A stretch of 64,000 bases of DNA from Taishania sp965247975 (GTDB taxonomy: Bacteria > Bacteroidota > Bacteroidia > Flavobacteriales_D > Crocinitomicaceae). The stretch's first letter is position 1. Each line of letters opens with the position of its first letter. Below are positions 28,283-35,898 of this stretch, in pieces. The translations under genes and the position numbers were made by a program. A model generated the notes under the pieces. That model had not been told where the DNA came from and did no database searches. It was given only the letters and a program-made list of their open reading frames with translations. The stretch is from contig OZ252050.1 in the NCBI GenBank assembly GCA_965247975.1, positions 2,852,001 through 2,916,000 of the forward strand, given 5' to 3'.

Positions 28283-28729
28283 TTAATTATTTGAAGGCGC
28301 TCCTGAATTGTTCACTGGCGCTCCTGTTTCTGGTTTTGCACCAACATTTCCTTTGATACGGATCACTTTCGTTGGCTCATCAATAGCGTTTGAAGTGATG
28401 GTTACACTTTTATTGATTGCTCCTGGACGTTTTGTGTCGTATTTCACAATAATTTCTCCTTTAGCTCCCGGAGCAATTGGTTCTTTCGGCCACTCAGGAA
28501 CTGTACATCCACAAGATCCTTTTGCATTTGAAATAATCAAAGGAGCATTTCCAGTGTTTTTAAACTCAAATTTACATGTACCATCGGCTGCGTATTTAAT
28601 CTCGCCATAATCATGAACATCTTTTGCGAATTCAATTTTTGGACCTGTTGATACTTCTTGCGCAACTGCCGTATTTAAAGTTGCTGCTGCGATGAACATC
28701 ATTGCTAAAGAGAATACTACTTTTTTCAT
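28283..28729 (-). CDS. DUF1573 exported protein
   Basis: A 148-residue paralogue of the gene at 27647. Signal peptide about 1-23 (AAATLNTAVAQE), then the DUF1573 Ig-like domain (FAKDVHDYGEIKYAADGTCK, FEFKNTGNAPLIISNAKGSC, CTVPEWPKEPIAPGAKGEI, VKYDTKRPGAINKSVTITSN) and a Gly/Ala/Pro/Asn tail (ETGAPVNNSGAPSNN). It has its own terminator and a -7 box upstream, so it is probably monocistronic. Function unknown. Confidence 0.85.
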   Translation of the reverse strand: MKKVVFSLAMMFIAAATLNTAVAQEVSTGPKIEFAKDVHDYGEIKYAADGTCKFEFKNTGNAPLIISNAKGSCGCTVPEWPKEPIAPGAKGEIIVKYDTKRPGAINKSVTITSNAIDEPTKVIRIKGNVGAKPETGAPVNNSGAPSNN

Positions 28730-28761
28730 ATATTTTGTTTTAAATTCTTTTAATGTTATTT

Positions 28762-28769
28762 CAAATGTA
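28762..28769 (-). promoter_or_regulatory. -7 box upstream of the first DUF1573 gene
   Basis: Minus-strand TACATTTG fits TAnnTTTG exactly, 32 bases before the ATG at 28729. A TTG lies 16 bases further upstream (plus-strand CAA at 28786-28788), slightly short of the usual spacing. Confidence 0.4.
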
Positions 28770-28818
28770 CATGCAATTCTTATTCCAAATTTTATTTTAA
28801 CACCAAAATAACATCTTA

Positions 28819-29355
28819 TTACTCAACGTTATCACGTGCTTGAACTTGGATAAACTGCATAAAATCTAGGCTTATAAACTCCAACCTTTTCTTTATATCT
28901 GCTCTCTTCGAAGCCTCTAATTTAGGAAATTCATTTAACAACATGGTATAATATTTTCGAACCATCGTTGTATCTCTTGGTAAAATAGATGCATCATACG
29001 CACTTGCTGCACTTTCAAGAACTAGCGCGCGGTTGTCGTATTTTGGATAATTCTGAATCAAGGTATCACAATATTTTGTTGCTGTTTGGTAATCACCCAA
29101 ATTGGTGTAAACCATGTGCAACTTATCCAAGCTACGCGCAGCCTCTTTGCTTTCTGGATAGTTTTCATACAACGATTTCAACGCATCAATATACGCCAAG
29201 CGTGATTTATCAATTTCGCTTTGTGCAGTTTTAGGATCGTTGACTTTCTTCTCCATAGTGCTAATCTCATCCAGCAAATCCGCTTCTGATTTTACAGAAT
29301 CACCGCATGAAATAAGGAAAATTAAAAGAAATAAGTATGCTGTTTTTTGAATCAT
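28819..29355 (-). CDS. TPR-containing lipoprotein
   Basis: A 178-residue lipoprotein: the signal segment ends in the lipobox LISC-G, with Cys at about residue 17. The mature part is helical, with tetratricopeptide-like segments (LAYIDALKSLYENYPESKEA, LGDYQTATKYCDTLIQNYPK, MVRKYYTMLLNEFPKLEASK) resembling the BamD/YfgC-type TPR fold but too short for BamD. Its start overlaps the stop of def by 4 bases, so the pair is co-transcribed. Specific function unknown. Confidence 0.7.
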   Translation of the reverse strand: MIQKTAYLFLLIFLISCGDSVKSEADLLDEISTMEKKVNDPKTAQSEIDKSRLAYIDALKSLYENYPESKEAARSLDKLHMVYTNLGDYQTATKYCDTLIQNYPKYDNRALVLESAASAYDASILPRDTTMVRKYYTMLLNEFPKLEASKRADIKKRLEFISLDFMQFIQVQARDNVE

Positions 29356-29948
29356 CGTGCTTTTTTTAGTTGTGGAAATTTCATTTTATAACTAGTATCA
29401 ATATCACCCTTCGAAATGTTTTGAAGCTTTTTGGTCAACAACCTTTTTTTGAGAATAGACAAATGATCTGTAAACAATACGCCTTCGATGTGATCGTATT
29501 CGTGTTGAATGATACGGGCTTTATAGCCATCAAATTGTTCTTCGTGCAATTGCCAGTTTTCGTCGTAGTATGAAATGTGGATGATTTCCTTTCTGAAAAC
29601 TTCTTCCCGAATTTTAGGAATAGACAAACAACCCTCGTGAAATCCCCATTCTTCTCCTTCTTCCGATTCAATAATTGGATTGATGAACACTTTTTTGAAA
29701 TCTTCCATACCAACTGCTTTTGGATCTGGATCTTCGTCTTCATCGGTTTCAGCGAATGGACTACCATCTACAATAAACAAACGGATCGACAATCCAATTT
29801 GAGGTGCAGCAAGTCCAACTCCTTGCGCAGCGTACATGGTTTCATACATATTTTTAATCAGGCCTGATAAATCAGGATAACTTGCGTCTATTTCTTGGGC
29901 TTCCTTTTTTAAAACCGGGTCACCATAAGCTACAATTGGTAAAATCAT
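29352..29948 (-). CDS. def: Peptide deformylase
   Basis: Removes the formyl group from new N-terminal methionines; metal (Fe2+) enzyme of the cytosol. The three family motifs are intact: GVGLAAPQIG, EGCLSIP (metal-ligand Cys) and QHEYDHIEGVLF (HExxH). The 198-residue length is slightly above average because of an acidic insert (ETDEDEDPDPKAVGMEDFK) before the second motif, common in Bacteroidota. Downstream it overlaps the TPR lipoprotein gene; upstream lies an 8-bp tandem repeat and ruvX. Confidence 0.95.
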   Translation of the reverse strand: MILPIVAYGDPVLKKEAQEIDASYPDLSGLIKNMYETMYAAQGVGLAAPQIGLSIRLFIVDGSPFAETDEDEDPDPKAVGMEDFKKVFINPIIESEEGEEWGFHEGCLSIPKIREEVFRKEIIHISYYDENWQLHEEQFDGYKARIIQHEYDHIEGVLFTDHLSILKKRLLTKKLQNISKGDIDTSYKMKFPQLKKAR

Positions 29949-30019
29949 CTTTTTAAATATGTTGCAAAATTACGAAAAAGGAAGTGAGAATGGAATTTGG
30001 TGAATGAAAGATTTAAGGA

Positions 30020-30107
30020 TTTGAGAATTTGAAGCTTTGAAGATTTGAAAATTTGAAGATTCGATGATTTGAAGATTCGAGAATTTGATAATTTGATGAT
30101 TTGAAAT
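30020..30107. repeat. 8-bp tandem repeat between def and ruvX
   Basis: Eleven consecutive 8-base units based on TTTGAAGA run in exact phase from 30020 to 30107, with one or two more degenerate units before it (30004-30019). Variants include TTTGAGAA, TTCGATGA and TTTGATAA. Because the unit is not a multiple of three and the region is non-coding, it would not affect a protein, but it separates ruvX from def and might vary in copy number. Confidence 0.85.
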
Positions 30108-30156
30108 TAATTAGAGCACATTTCATTTTATGAGAAAATCAATGTGGCAATTTACA

Positions 30157-30567
30157 TTAACAACTTTCAAGATAAGACTGCAAAATAATGGTCGCGCTAA
30201 TTTTATCGACTAAGCCTTTGTCTTGGCGTTGCTTTTTTTTCAATCCGCCATCAATCATTGTTTGGAAAGCCATTTTTGAAGTGAATCGTTCATCAACTAA
30301 AATGATTTGTTGCAGCGGAAACTGTTTTTCAAGTGCTTCTTTGAGTAAATATACATTTTGCGTGATGTGCGCATCCTGTCCATTTAATTGTTTCGGTTCG
30401 CCAAGGATAATGCGTTCAACATTTTCTTTTGCTACCAATTCAACCAATCGATCCATCAAAAGATTGGAATCGACAGTATCCAAACCAGAAGCGATGATGT
30501 TCGACGAATCAGTGATTGCCAAACCCGTTCTTTTTAATCCAAAATCAATGGCTAAATATTTCCCCAT
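30157..30567 (-). CDS. ruvX: Holliday junction resolvase-like YqgF/RuvX
   Basis: A 136-residue RNase H-fold nuclease, implicated in 16S pre-rRNA 5' end maturation and formerly annotated as a Holliday resolvase. Motifs: YLAIDFGLKRTGLAITD (first catalytic Asp), RIILGEPKQLNGQ, ILVDERFTSKMA (second acidic site) and DKISATIILQSYLE near the C-terminus. Length is standard. It lies upstream of def on the same strand but 208 bases away, with the repeat between. Confidence 0.92.
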   Translation of the reverse strand: MGKYLAIDFGLKRTGLAITDSSNIIASGLDTVDSNLLMDRLVELVAKENVERIILGEPKQLNGQDAHITQNVYLLKEALEKQFPLQQIILVDERFTSKMAFQTMIDGGLKKKQRQDKGLVDKISATIILQSYLESC

Positions 30568-30605
30568 GTTGTAAAGTTAGCGATTCTTGAACCGATTGAA
30601 AAAGG

Positions 30606-30613
30606 TATTTTTG
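30606..30613 (+). promoter_or_regulatory. -7 box for dapD
   Basis: TATTTTTG is an exact TAnnTTTG match 31 bases before the dapD ATG. The nearest TTG (30587-30589) is 16 bases upstream, a little close, so confidence is moderate. Confidence 0.4.
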
Positions 30614-30644
30614 GAAATTGAATTAATTTTACCAAAAAAAAATC

Positions 30645-31454
30645 ATGAGATCAATCATTGAAGCAGCTTGGGATAGCAGAGCATTATTATCAGATCCAGA
30701 AACCATATCAGCCATCGAACATGTTATTGAAGAACTTGACAAAGGGATTCTGCGTGTAGCTGAACCGCTCGAAAACGGTGAATGGCAGGTGAACGAATGG
30801 GTGAAAAAAGCGGTTGTCATGTATTTTCCAATTCGTAAAATGGAAACCATTGAAGTTGGTCCTTTTGAATTTCATGATAAAATGGCGCTGAAAAGAAACT
30901 ACAAAGAACTAGGTGTTCGCGTTGTTCCACATGCGATTGCGCGCTATGGAGCGTATGTTGCTTCAGGTGTGATTATGATGCCTTCGTATATCAACATTGG
31001 TGCGTATGTAGATTCTGGAACCATGGTCGACACGTGGGCTACTGTTGGTTCTTGTGCTCAAATCGGAAAAAATGTGCATTTGAGCGGTGGCGTTGGAATT
31101 GGAGGCGTACTTGAGCCACTTCAAGCAGCACCTGTTGTGATTGAAGATGGAGCATTTATCGGTTCACGTTGCATCGTTGTTGAAGGAGTTCGTGTAGGCA
31201 AAGAAGCTGTGCTTGGAGCAAATGTTGTCTTGACAAAATCAACGAAAATCATTGATGTCACAGGAAATGAACCTGTCGAAATGCGTGGATACGTTCCTGA
31301 ACGCAGCGTTGTCATTCCAGGATCTTATGCGAAAACATTTGCTGCTGGCGAATATCAAGTGCCTTGTGCTTTAATCATCGGAAAACGAAAAGAATCAACT
31401 GATTTGAAGACATCGCTCAATGATGCGTTGCGGGAGAATGATGTGGCTGTTTGA
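30645..31454 (+). CDS. dapD: Tetrahydrodipicolinate N-succinyltransferase
   Basis: Transfers succinyl from succinyl-CoA to tetrahydrodipicolinate in the lysine/meso-diaminopimelate pathway. The 269-residue protein has the helical N-terminal domain (VIEELDKGILRVAE, WQVNEWVKKAVVMYF) and then a left-handed beta-helix of hexapeptide repeats from about 105 to 230 (GAYVASGVIMMPSYINIGAY, GTMVDTWATVGSCAQIGKNV, HLSGGVGIGGVLEPLQAAPV). Length and motifs are typical. It is divergent from ruvX and appears to be monocistronic. Confidence 0.95.
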   Translation: MRSIIEAAWDSRALLSDPETISAIEHVIEELDKGILRVAEPLENGEWQVNEWVKKAVVMYFPIRKMETIEVGPFEFHDKMALKRNYKELGVRVVPHAIARYGAYVASGVIMMPSYINIGAYVDSGTMVDTWATVGSCAQIGKNVHLSGGVGIGGVLEPLQAAPVVIEDGAFIGSRCIVVEGVRVGKEAVLGANVVLTKSTKIIDVTGNEPVEMRGYVPERSVVIPGSYAKTFAAGEYQVPCALIIGKRKESTDLKTSLNDALRENDVAV

Positions 31455-31601
31455 TTTAGATCAATTCAGCAAAATTGAAATTATTCTTATTTAAAGTTGA
31501 ATGAACATTTGATGATTGAGCGTTAAAAAGTGCTAAACGAAAATGCTTGATCAAAAAGAGCATTTCTGTTGTTGATCTGTTGTTTATTCCACTTCTAAAA
31601 C

Positions 31602-31625
31602 AAAAAAGAGCCAATTTCTTGGCTC
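31602..31625 (-). terminator. Intrinsic terminator after the DUF2892 gene
   Basis: Minus-strand stem GAGCCAA/TTGGCTC (31608-31614 with 31619-31625), 4-base loop, followed by six T (plus-strand A run 31602-31607). It ends the minus-strand unit; dapD converges from the other side. Confidence 0.85.
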
Positions 31626-31652
31626 CTGTATAATTTAACTATTTCAAATAGT

Positions 31653-31865
31653 CTATTTTCTGTCCTGGACCGGACAGGTATTTAATCCAATTAAAGAATA
31701 AATTGGGCAGAAGCTAACAAGACTTGTAAGTACAAAGATTGCCGCTAAAGCCAACAAGATTATCCCCAAAGTTCCTGGAATTGTTCCTGTGAAATAAAGA
31801 ATTCCAACTACAACTGCGATTGCTACTCTAACAATTCGGTCTACATTTCCCATATTTTTTTTCAT
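31653..31865 (-). CDS. Small DUF2892 membrane protein
   Basis: A 70-residue protein with two predicted helices (about 12-30 and 34-54). NMGNVDRIVRVAIAVVVGIL and CPIYSLIGLNTC are the DUF2892 (YgaP membrane-part) signature, with the CPxYxxxGxxTC cysteine pair near the C-terminus. Relatives are often linked to rhodanese-type sulfur chemistry, though no rhodanese is adjacent here. It lies 77 bases downstream of the Crp/Fnr gene on the same strand, and it has its own -7 box and terminator. Confidence 0.8.
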   Translation of the reverse strand: MKKNMGNVDRIVRVAIAVVVGILYFTGTIPGTLGIILLALAAIFVLTSLVSFCPIYSLIGLNTCPVQDRK

Positions 31866-31902
31866 CGTATCTAAGTTTTATTTGTTTTGCATTATTGCTC
31901 TA

Positions 31903-31910
31903 CAAAAATA
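31903..31910 (-). promoter_or_regulatory. -7 box for the DUF2892 gene
   Basis: Minus-strand TATTTTTG, an exact TAnnTTTG match, lies 38 bases before the ATG at 31865, in the gap after the Crp/Fnr gene. No matching TTG is seen at the right distance; the site could instead depend on an activator such as the neighbouring Crp/Fnr protein. Confidence 0.4.
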
Positions 31911-31942
31911 GATAGGTGAAAAAGAGTGTGCAGTGACTGTGG

Positions 31943-32575
31943 TCACCATTCCGAAATTATTTTGATTCCTTCTTTGGTTTGCTCTACTTTGCCATCGTTT
32001 TCTAACTTTCTCAAAACTCTAGTTACCACTTCACGTGCAGTACCTAATTCATTGGCAATTTGCGTATGACTCATTTTAATTGGTGTATTGCTTGTGAGTT
32101 GTGATTTTTTCTTTAAGTGATCAAACAAACGTTTGTCCATTTTATCGAGTAACAAATGGCCAATGGTGTCCAATAATTCTGAATACCTCAAATTGTATTG
32201 GTTAAAAAACAAATCGTTGAAGTCTGGGAAATCTTTCACTAATTTTGGTAATAAGTCGACTGGAATTAAAAGCGCTTTTGTTTCTTCTTCCGTGACAGCA
32301 AACACTTTACTTGGCATATTTTTCATTGCCGCATAAAAAGTCATAATACAGCTTTGTTCAGGCTCAATATAATAAAGTAATAATTCCTTGTCATTGAAAC
32401 GAGAGTAGACTTTTACCAGTCCGCTGACAACAATTGGAATTACTTTTATGTATTGTTCTTCTCTTAAAATCTCAGTTCCTTTCGGAAATTCAGCCAATGA
32501 AGAACCATCAAGTATACGCTCAATTAATTGAGATTTCAAAAAAGACAAATGTGCACTTAGCAAATCTTTCGTCAT
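31943..32575 (-). CDS. Crp/Fnr-family transcription regulator
   Basis: A 210-residue regulator with an N-terminal cyclic-nucleotide-binding-like beta-roll (about 20-130; IPIVVSGLVKVYSRFNDKEL, LYYIEPEQSCIMTFYAAMKN, VTEEETKALLIPVDLLPKLV) and a C-terminal winged helix (about 145-205; MSHTQIANELGTAREVVTRV, LRKLENDGKVEQTKEGIKII). No Fnr-type N-terminal cysteine cluster is present, and the ligand is unknown. It sits just upstream of the DUF2892 gene and may control it. Lies 15 bases downstream of the T9SS gene, so it could also be read from that unit. Confidence 0.85.
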   Translation of the reverse strand: MTKDLLSAHLSFLKSQLIERILDGSSLAEFPKGTEILREEQYIKVIPIVVSGLVKVYSRFNDKELLLYYIEPEQSCIMTFYAAMKNMPSKVFAVTEEETKALLIPVDLLPKLVKDFPDFNDLFFNQYNLRYSELLDTIGHLLLDKMDKRLFDHLKKKSQLTSNTPIKMSHTQIANELGTAREVVTRVLRKLENDGKVEQTKEGIKIISEW

Positions 32576-32590
32576 GTTAACGAATTCTAA

Positions 32591-34426
32591 TTATTCCTTA
32601 ATAACTTTTTTCGTGGTGGATTTAAACTGAATCGTATAAATTCCCTTTGCTAAGTTAGTTAAATCTATCGTTTTTACATCACTTTTTATGGACGAAACAG
32701 TTACGAAATTTGAAAGTTCTTGTCCCATCGAATTGTAGATGCGGATTAGCTCCATTTCAGTTTCATGTGCTTTGATCTCAACCACACCTTGAGTTGGATT
32801 TGGGTACATAAAAATAAGATCATCAGTTGATTCAATTGTATTTATTTGCACCGCTCTGATTTTTGAATAAATAAAATCCCCGTTAAAATCAGTTTGCTTC
32901 AAACGATAATATGACAAACCTACTAATGGATTTTCATCATTCATAGTGTAATCCAGAAGTTCTGTTGAATTTCCAGCACCATCAACTCTAGTAATCGGCG
33001 TCCAGAAATTTCCATCAGAGGAACGCTCAACTGTAAAATAATCATTGTTCATTTCAGAAGCTGTTTGCCAATCCAGTTGAACCATTTCATTGTTGATTGG
33101 AGAGGCCGTGAAATCCACCAATTCGATTGGAAGAGGTGTTTGTGTTACATTAATTGTTCCTATGGTAAATCTTAAATTATTTGCAATTGCATTTATGCCA
33201 GAAAAACGATAAACATTTCCACCCACACTTGCTGCTCCAGAAATTGGTGTTTCGTCATTAAAAAACCCATCATTGTCTGAATCAACGAGTAATCTTAAGT
33301 CAGAAGCTGTAACGGATCCTAAGTTTGTCAAATCAAAGCTGATGTCTATTGCTCCAACATTCACGCTTGTTCCTGATGCATTCACTTCACTCGCCCTCCA
33401 AACACGGCCCATTCGCGCTTGAACAGTTGAAGGGACATCTGTTGTTATAATTGCTTGTAACAATCCATTATTGTGTCCCCAAAGTAAAAATTCGTTATTT
33501 CCTAAGTTTGTTGGATTTTGTATCCTCACAATTCCAGTCCCTTGAGCATCATTGTGAATGTTTGATCCGTTTACGCGACCAATTCCTGCAACGTCATGAT
33601 CAAAATTACCAGCTGCTGAATTGTCTTCATCGTAAATATCATTAGCGCTAAGAGAATAGTTGTATTTGGCCGACAAATAATTATTTACAATAATCTTTTG
33701 AGCTGAATTCAACGTGGTATTGTACATGATAACTTCTCCAATTTGACCATTAAAAAAATAGTCTGGAGTACTTTCATTCCTTCCTGCTCCGACACGAATT
33801 GGTCTAAATGTATTTTTGTCCATAACATTTGTTGATGTACCTCTATCTGTTCCGCCAATGTTTATCGATTTGCCATTCGTCGCATTTCGATAGCCCAACA
33901 TTTGACTGGTCCAATTGCCTGCAGTTGAAACATTACTATTAATTGGTTCCCATAATGTAGCCATTCTGCCAGTCCAAAATTCCCATACGTTTGTTGTTGG
34001 TACAGCATATAAAATAAATCCTCGAGTTGCCACACCGTCTGGATCATCTCTGTTTGAAATCACACATTTAAAATTACCATTAGAAGTCACATTTGTAGCT
34101 GTGAACAACGTGAATTCATCTGGCGTCATCGATGCCGAAAATGCTGATTCAAAATAATTTGTGACTCCGTTAAATCCAAACGAAGAATACCCATTTACGC
34201 TTGTTTTGTTTAAGACGGCTCCGTTACCACCCGTGAAATTATTTCCAAATCCGGATTTATCATTCCACGATGTAACCGTTGAGCCATTAGATCCATTCAC
34301 TGAATTCGCATCTAACCACAAAACAAGGCTGGAAGAACCATTGGTTGCACCAACTCCACCTGGTCCTGTTTGACTTTTCAAAATCATCGGAACCATAACA
34401 CTCACTACTAATAAAATTTTTATCAT
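32591..34426 (-). CDS. Secreted T9SS type A protein with LamG-like domain
   Basis: A 611-residue secreted protein. Signal peptide about 1-18 (ends LKSQ). Residues about 30-255 resemble a concanavalin/LamG-like domain (SSLVLWLDANSVNGSNGSTV, SWNDKSGFGNNFTG, FFNGQIGEVIMYN). The following beta-rich region includes LPIELVDFTASPINNEMVQL and LDWQTASEMNNDYFTVERSS, a linker common in Bacteroidota surface proteins. The last 80 residues (FMYPNPTQGVVEIK, IRIYNSMGQEL, LAKGIYTIQF, KKVIKE) form a type A T9SS sorting domain. Function of the passenger is unknown. Confidence 0.85.
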   Translation of the reverse strand: MIKILLVVSVMVPMILKSQTGPGGVGATNGSSSLVLWLDANSVNGSNGSTVTSWNDKSGFGNNFTGGNGAVLNKTSVNGYSSFGFNGVTNYFESAFSASMTPDEFTLFTATNVTSNGNFKCVISNRDDPDGVATRGFILYAVPTTNVWEFWTGRMATLWEPINSNVSTAGNWTSQMLGYRNATNGKSINIGGTDRGTSTNVMDKNTFRPIRVGAGRNESTPDYFFNGQIGEVIMYNTTLNSAQKIIVNNYLSAKYNYSLSANDIYDEDNSAAGNFDHDVAGIGRVNGSNIHNDAQGTGIVRIQNPTNLGNNEFLLWGHNNGLLQAIITTDVPSTVQARMGRVWRASEVNASGTSVNVGAIDISFDLTNLGSVTASDLRLLVDSDNDGFFNDETPISGAASVGGNVYRFSGINAIANNLRFTIGTINVTQTPLPIELVDFTASPINNEMVQLDWQTASEMNNDYFTVERSSDGNFWTPITRVDGAGNSTELLDYTMNDENPLVGLSYYRLKQTDFNGDFIYSKIRAVQINTIESTDDLIFMYPNPTQGVVEIKAHETEMELIRIYNSMGQELSNFVTVSSIKSDVKTIDLTNLAKGIYTIQFKSTTKKVIKE

Positions 34427-34876
34427 TTTCTTGTATAACTAATTTTTAATATGCCTTTTCTCGCTCGCTGCAAACTCCATTTTTGTATTCGCAACAGAAT
34501 GGCATATCCTAAGTCAATAAATATGCCACGACCAGAATAAAAGACCTGTACATATATTATAAACACTTAGTAATCAATTATTTAAATCAATATAATCACA
34601 AACTTTTTAAAGTGTTAAACCGTGCTATCTTTCCATTTTTTGGAAATTATTCCAAATTTAAGACGTAACTCACATGAGTTTTAAACGCTTAAAAACTTTT
34701 AGCCATGGATGTTGAACTGAATTTTCACCAAGAAGAAGTGCCAAAAAATCAAAAACAAGCCACTCGGATCGGATTGATTAAAAAATAAAGAAAAAATTGT
34801 ACTTGGATTACTGTCGTGATCCAAAACGGGTCGACATGCAGTGGATCAAGCACTTCATTCCTCATGCTTCGGAATG

Positions 34877-34936
34877 GTGCTTTTTAGTTTAAACCAACTC
34901 TCAAATGAATTTGGAGTTGGTTAAACTAAAAAGCAC
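34877..34936. repeat. Long inverted repeat
   Basis: GTGCTTTTTAGTTT plus AAACCAACTC (34877-34900) pairs with GAGTTGGTT plus AAACTAAAAAGCAC (34914-34936), 23 pairs with a single bulged base and a 13-base loop. Its right arm ends in AAGCAC (34931-34936), which is also the left arm of the next hairpin, giving mutually exclusive structures. Confidence 0.75.
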
Positions 34937-34961
34937 TTTTCTTCTTTGAAGAAAAGTGCTT
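34931..34961 (-). terminator. Hairpin terminator of the tRNA-Arg transcript
   Basis: AAGCACTTTTCTTC pairs with GAAGAAAAGTGCTT, 14 perfect pairs and a 3-base loop, beginning 9 bases past the 3' end of tRNA-Arg on the minus strand. The following minus-strand sequence is TTTAGTTT, only moderately T-rich. Confidence 0.6.
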
Positions 34962-34969
34962 GATCAGAG

Positions 34970-35043
34970 TGACCCCGTTTGGATTCGAACCAAAGACCTA
35001 CTGCTTAGAAGGCAGTTGCTCTATCCAGCTGAGCTACGGGGCC
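34970..35043 (-). tRNA. tRNA-Arg (anticodon TCT)
   Basis: A 74-base cloverleaf: acceptor GGCCCCG pairing with CGGGGTC (one G-T), D arm GCTCAGCTGGATAGAGC, anticodon stem-loop ACTGC-CTTCTAA-GCAGT with TCT at positions 34-36, T arm TTTGG-TTCGAAT-CCAAA. Discriminator A; CCA is not encoded. It decodes AGA. Its 5' end abuts a tandem array of repeats that contain copies of its own 5' part. Confidence 0.95.
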
Positions 35044-35769
35044 AAATACCTCAATTGCTTGAGAGTTATTATTTTATTCGTTCACGTTTGAACTAAATTT
35101 ATCATCAATCTTGGCAGTTGCTCTATTCCCGAAAAATTGAAACTATGTTTCTTAATTTTTCGTGGATTCTCGTAAATCTATGCAATTTATTGCAGATTTA
35201 CGGAACCAGCTGAGCTACGGGGCCAAATACCTCAATTGCTTGAGAGTTATTATTTTATTCGTTCACGTTTGAACTAAATTTATCATCAATCTTGGCAGTT
35301 GCTCAATTCCCGAAAAATTGAAACTATGTTTCTTAATTTTTCGTGGATTCTCGTAAATCTATGCAATTCATTGCAGATTTACGGAACCAGCTGAGCTACG
35401 GGGCCAAAAACCTCAATTGCTTGAGAGTTATTATTTTATTCGTTCTCGTTAGAACTAAATTTATTCATCAATCTTGGCTGTTGCTCTATTCCCGAAAAAT
35501 TGAAACTATGTTTCTTAATTTTTCGTGGATTCTCGTAAATCTATGCAATTCATTGCAGATTTACGGAACCAGCTGAGCTACGGGGCCAAAAACCTCAATT
35601 GCTTGAGAGCTATTATTTTATTCGTTCTCGTTTGAACTAAATTTATTCATCAATCTTGGCAGTTGCTCTATTCCCGAAAAATTGAAACTATGTTTCTTAA
35701 TTTTTCGTGGATTCTCGTAAATCTATGCAATTCATTGCAGATTTACGGAACCAGCTGAGCTACGGGGCC
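35044..35769. repeat. Four tandem 181-182-bp repeats carrying split tRNA-Arg 5' ends
   Basis: Units span 35044-35224, 35225-35405, 35406-35587 and 35588-35769. Each ends (plus strand) in CCAGCTGAGCTACGGGGCC, the first 19 bases of tRNA-Arg in reverse complement, and also contains GGCAGTTGCTCTAT, the adjacent tRNA segment. In the tRNA these two are contiguous; in the repeats they are separated by a 79-base insert made of two hairpins (arms CGAAAAATT/AATTTTTCG and CGTAAATCT/AGATTTACG). Units differ at only a few positions. No ORF is supported. Confidence 0.9.
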
Positions 35770-35790
35770 AAAAAATTCAATTTTTGAAAT

Positions 35791-35821
35791 AAAAAAAGGG
35801 GGATGAAAATTCATCCCCCTT
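35791..35821 (-). terminator. Intrinsic terminator after tRNA-Pro
   Basis: A G/C-rich stem AAGGGGGATGAA (35796-35807) with TTCATCCCCCTT (35810-35821) is followed on the minus strand by seven T (plus-strand A run from 35791). It begins 4 bases past the tRNA-Pro 3' end and should stop transcription before the repeat array. Confidence 0.85.
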
Positions 35822-35824
35822 CAG

Positions 35825-35898
35825 TCGGGGTGGCAGGATTCGAACCTACGACCTCCTCGTCCCAAACGAGGCGCGATACCGGGCTACGCTACACCCCG
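35825..35898 (-). tRNA. tRNA-Pro (anticodon TGG)
   Basis: A 74-base cloverleaf: acceptor CGGGGTG with CACCCCG, anticodon stem CCTCG-TTTGGGA-CGAGG with TGG, T arm GTAGG-TTCGAAT-CCTGC with a GT pair. Discriminator A, no encoded CCA. Decodes CCN codons with an unmodified-U type wobble, and is followed at once by a terminator. Confidence 0.95.

Larger units (their letters stand above)
34427..34969. other. Non-coding region with overlapping hairpins downstream of tRNA-Arg
   Basis: No gene is seen. The left part (34427-34800) is A/T-rich. The right part holds three overlapping inverted repeats: 34848-34884, 34877-34936 (23-bp arms with one bulge) and 34931-34961 (14-bp arms, listed as the tRNA terminator). 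Neighbouring stems share GTGCTTTTT/AAGCAC arms, so they cannot all form at once. Confidence 0.65.

Noticed and set aside
31539..31566. Hairpin AAATGCT/AGCATTT after dapD as a terminator
   Set aside because: Stem is short and not followed by a T tract on the plus strand; the clear terminator there serves the opposite strand.
34721..34800. Possible small gene beginning ATGGATGTTGAACTGAATTT near 34704
   Set aside because: The frame is short (about 28 codons), starts MDVELNFHQEEVPKNQKQAT and stops at TAA; no homologue or context recognised.
35343..35576. 77-codon plus-strand frame in the tRNA-Arg repeat array
   Set aside because: It is an artefact of the tandem repeats and recurs within them; no gene features.
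35044..35769. CRISPR array
   Set aside because: The repeated unit is 181-182 bp with no variable spacers and contains tRNA sequence; no cas genes are present.
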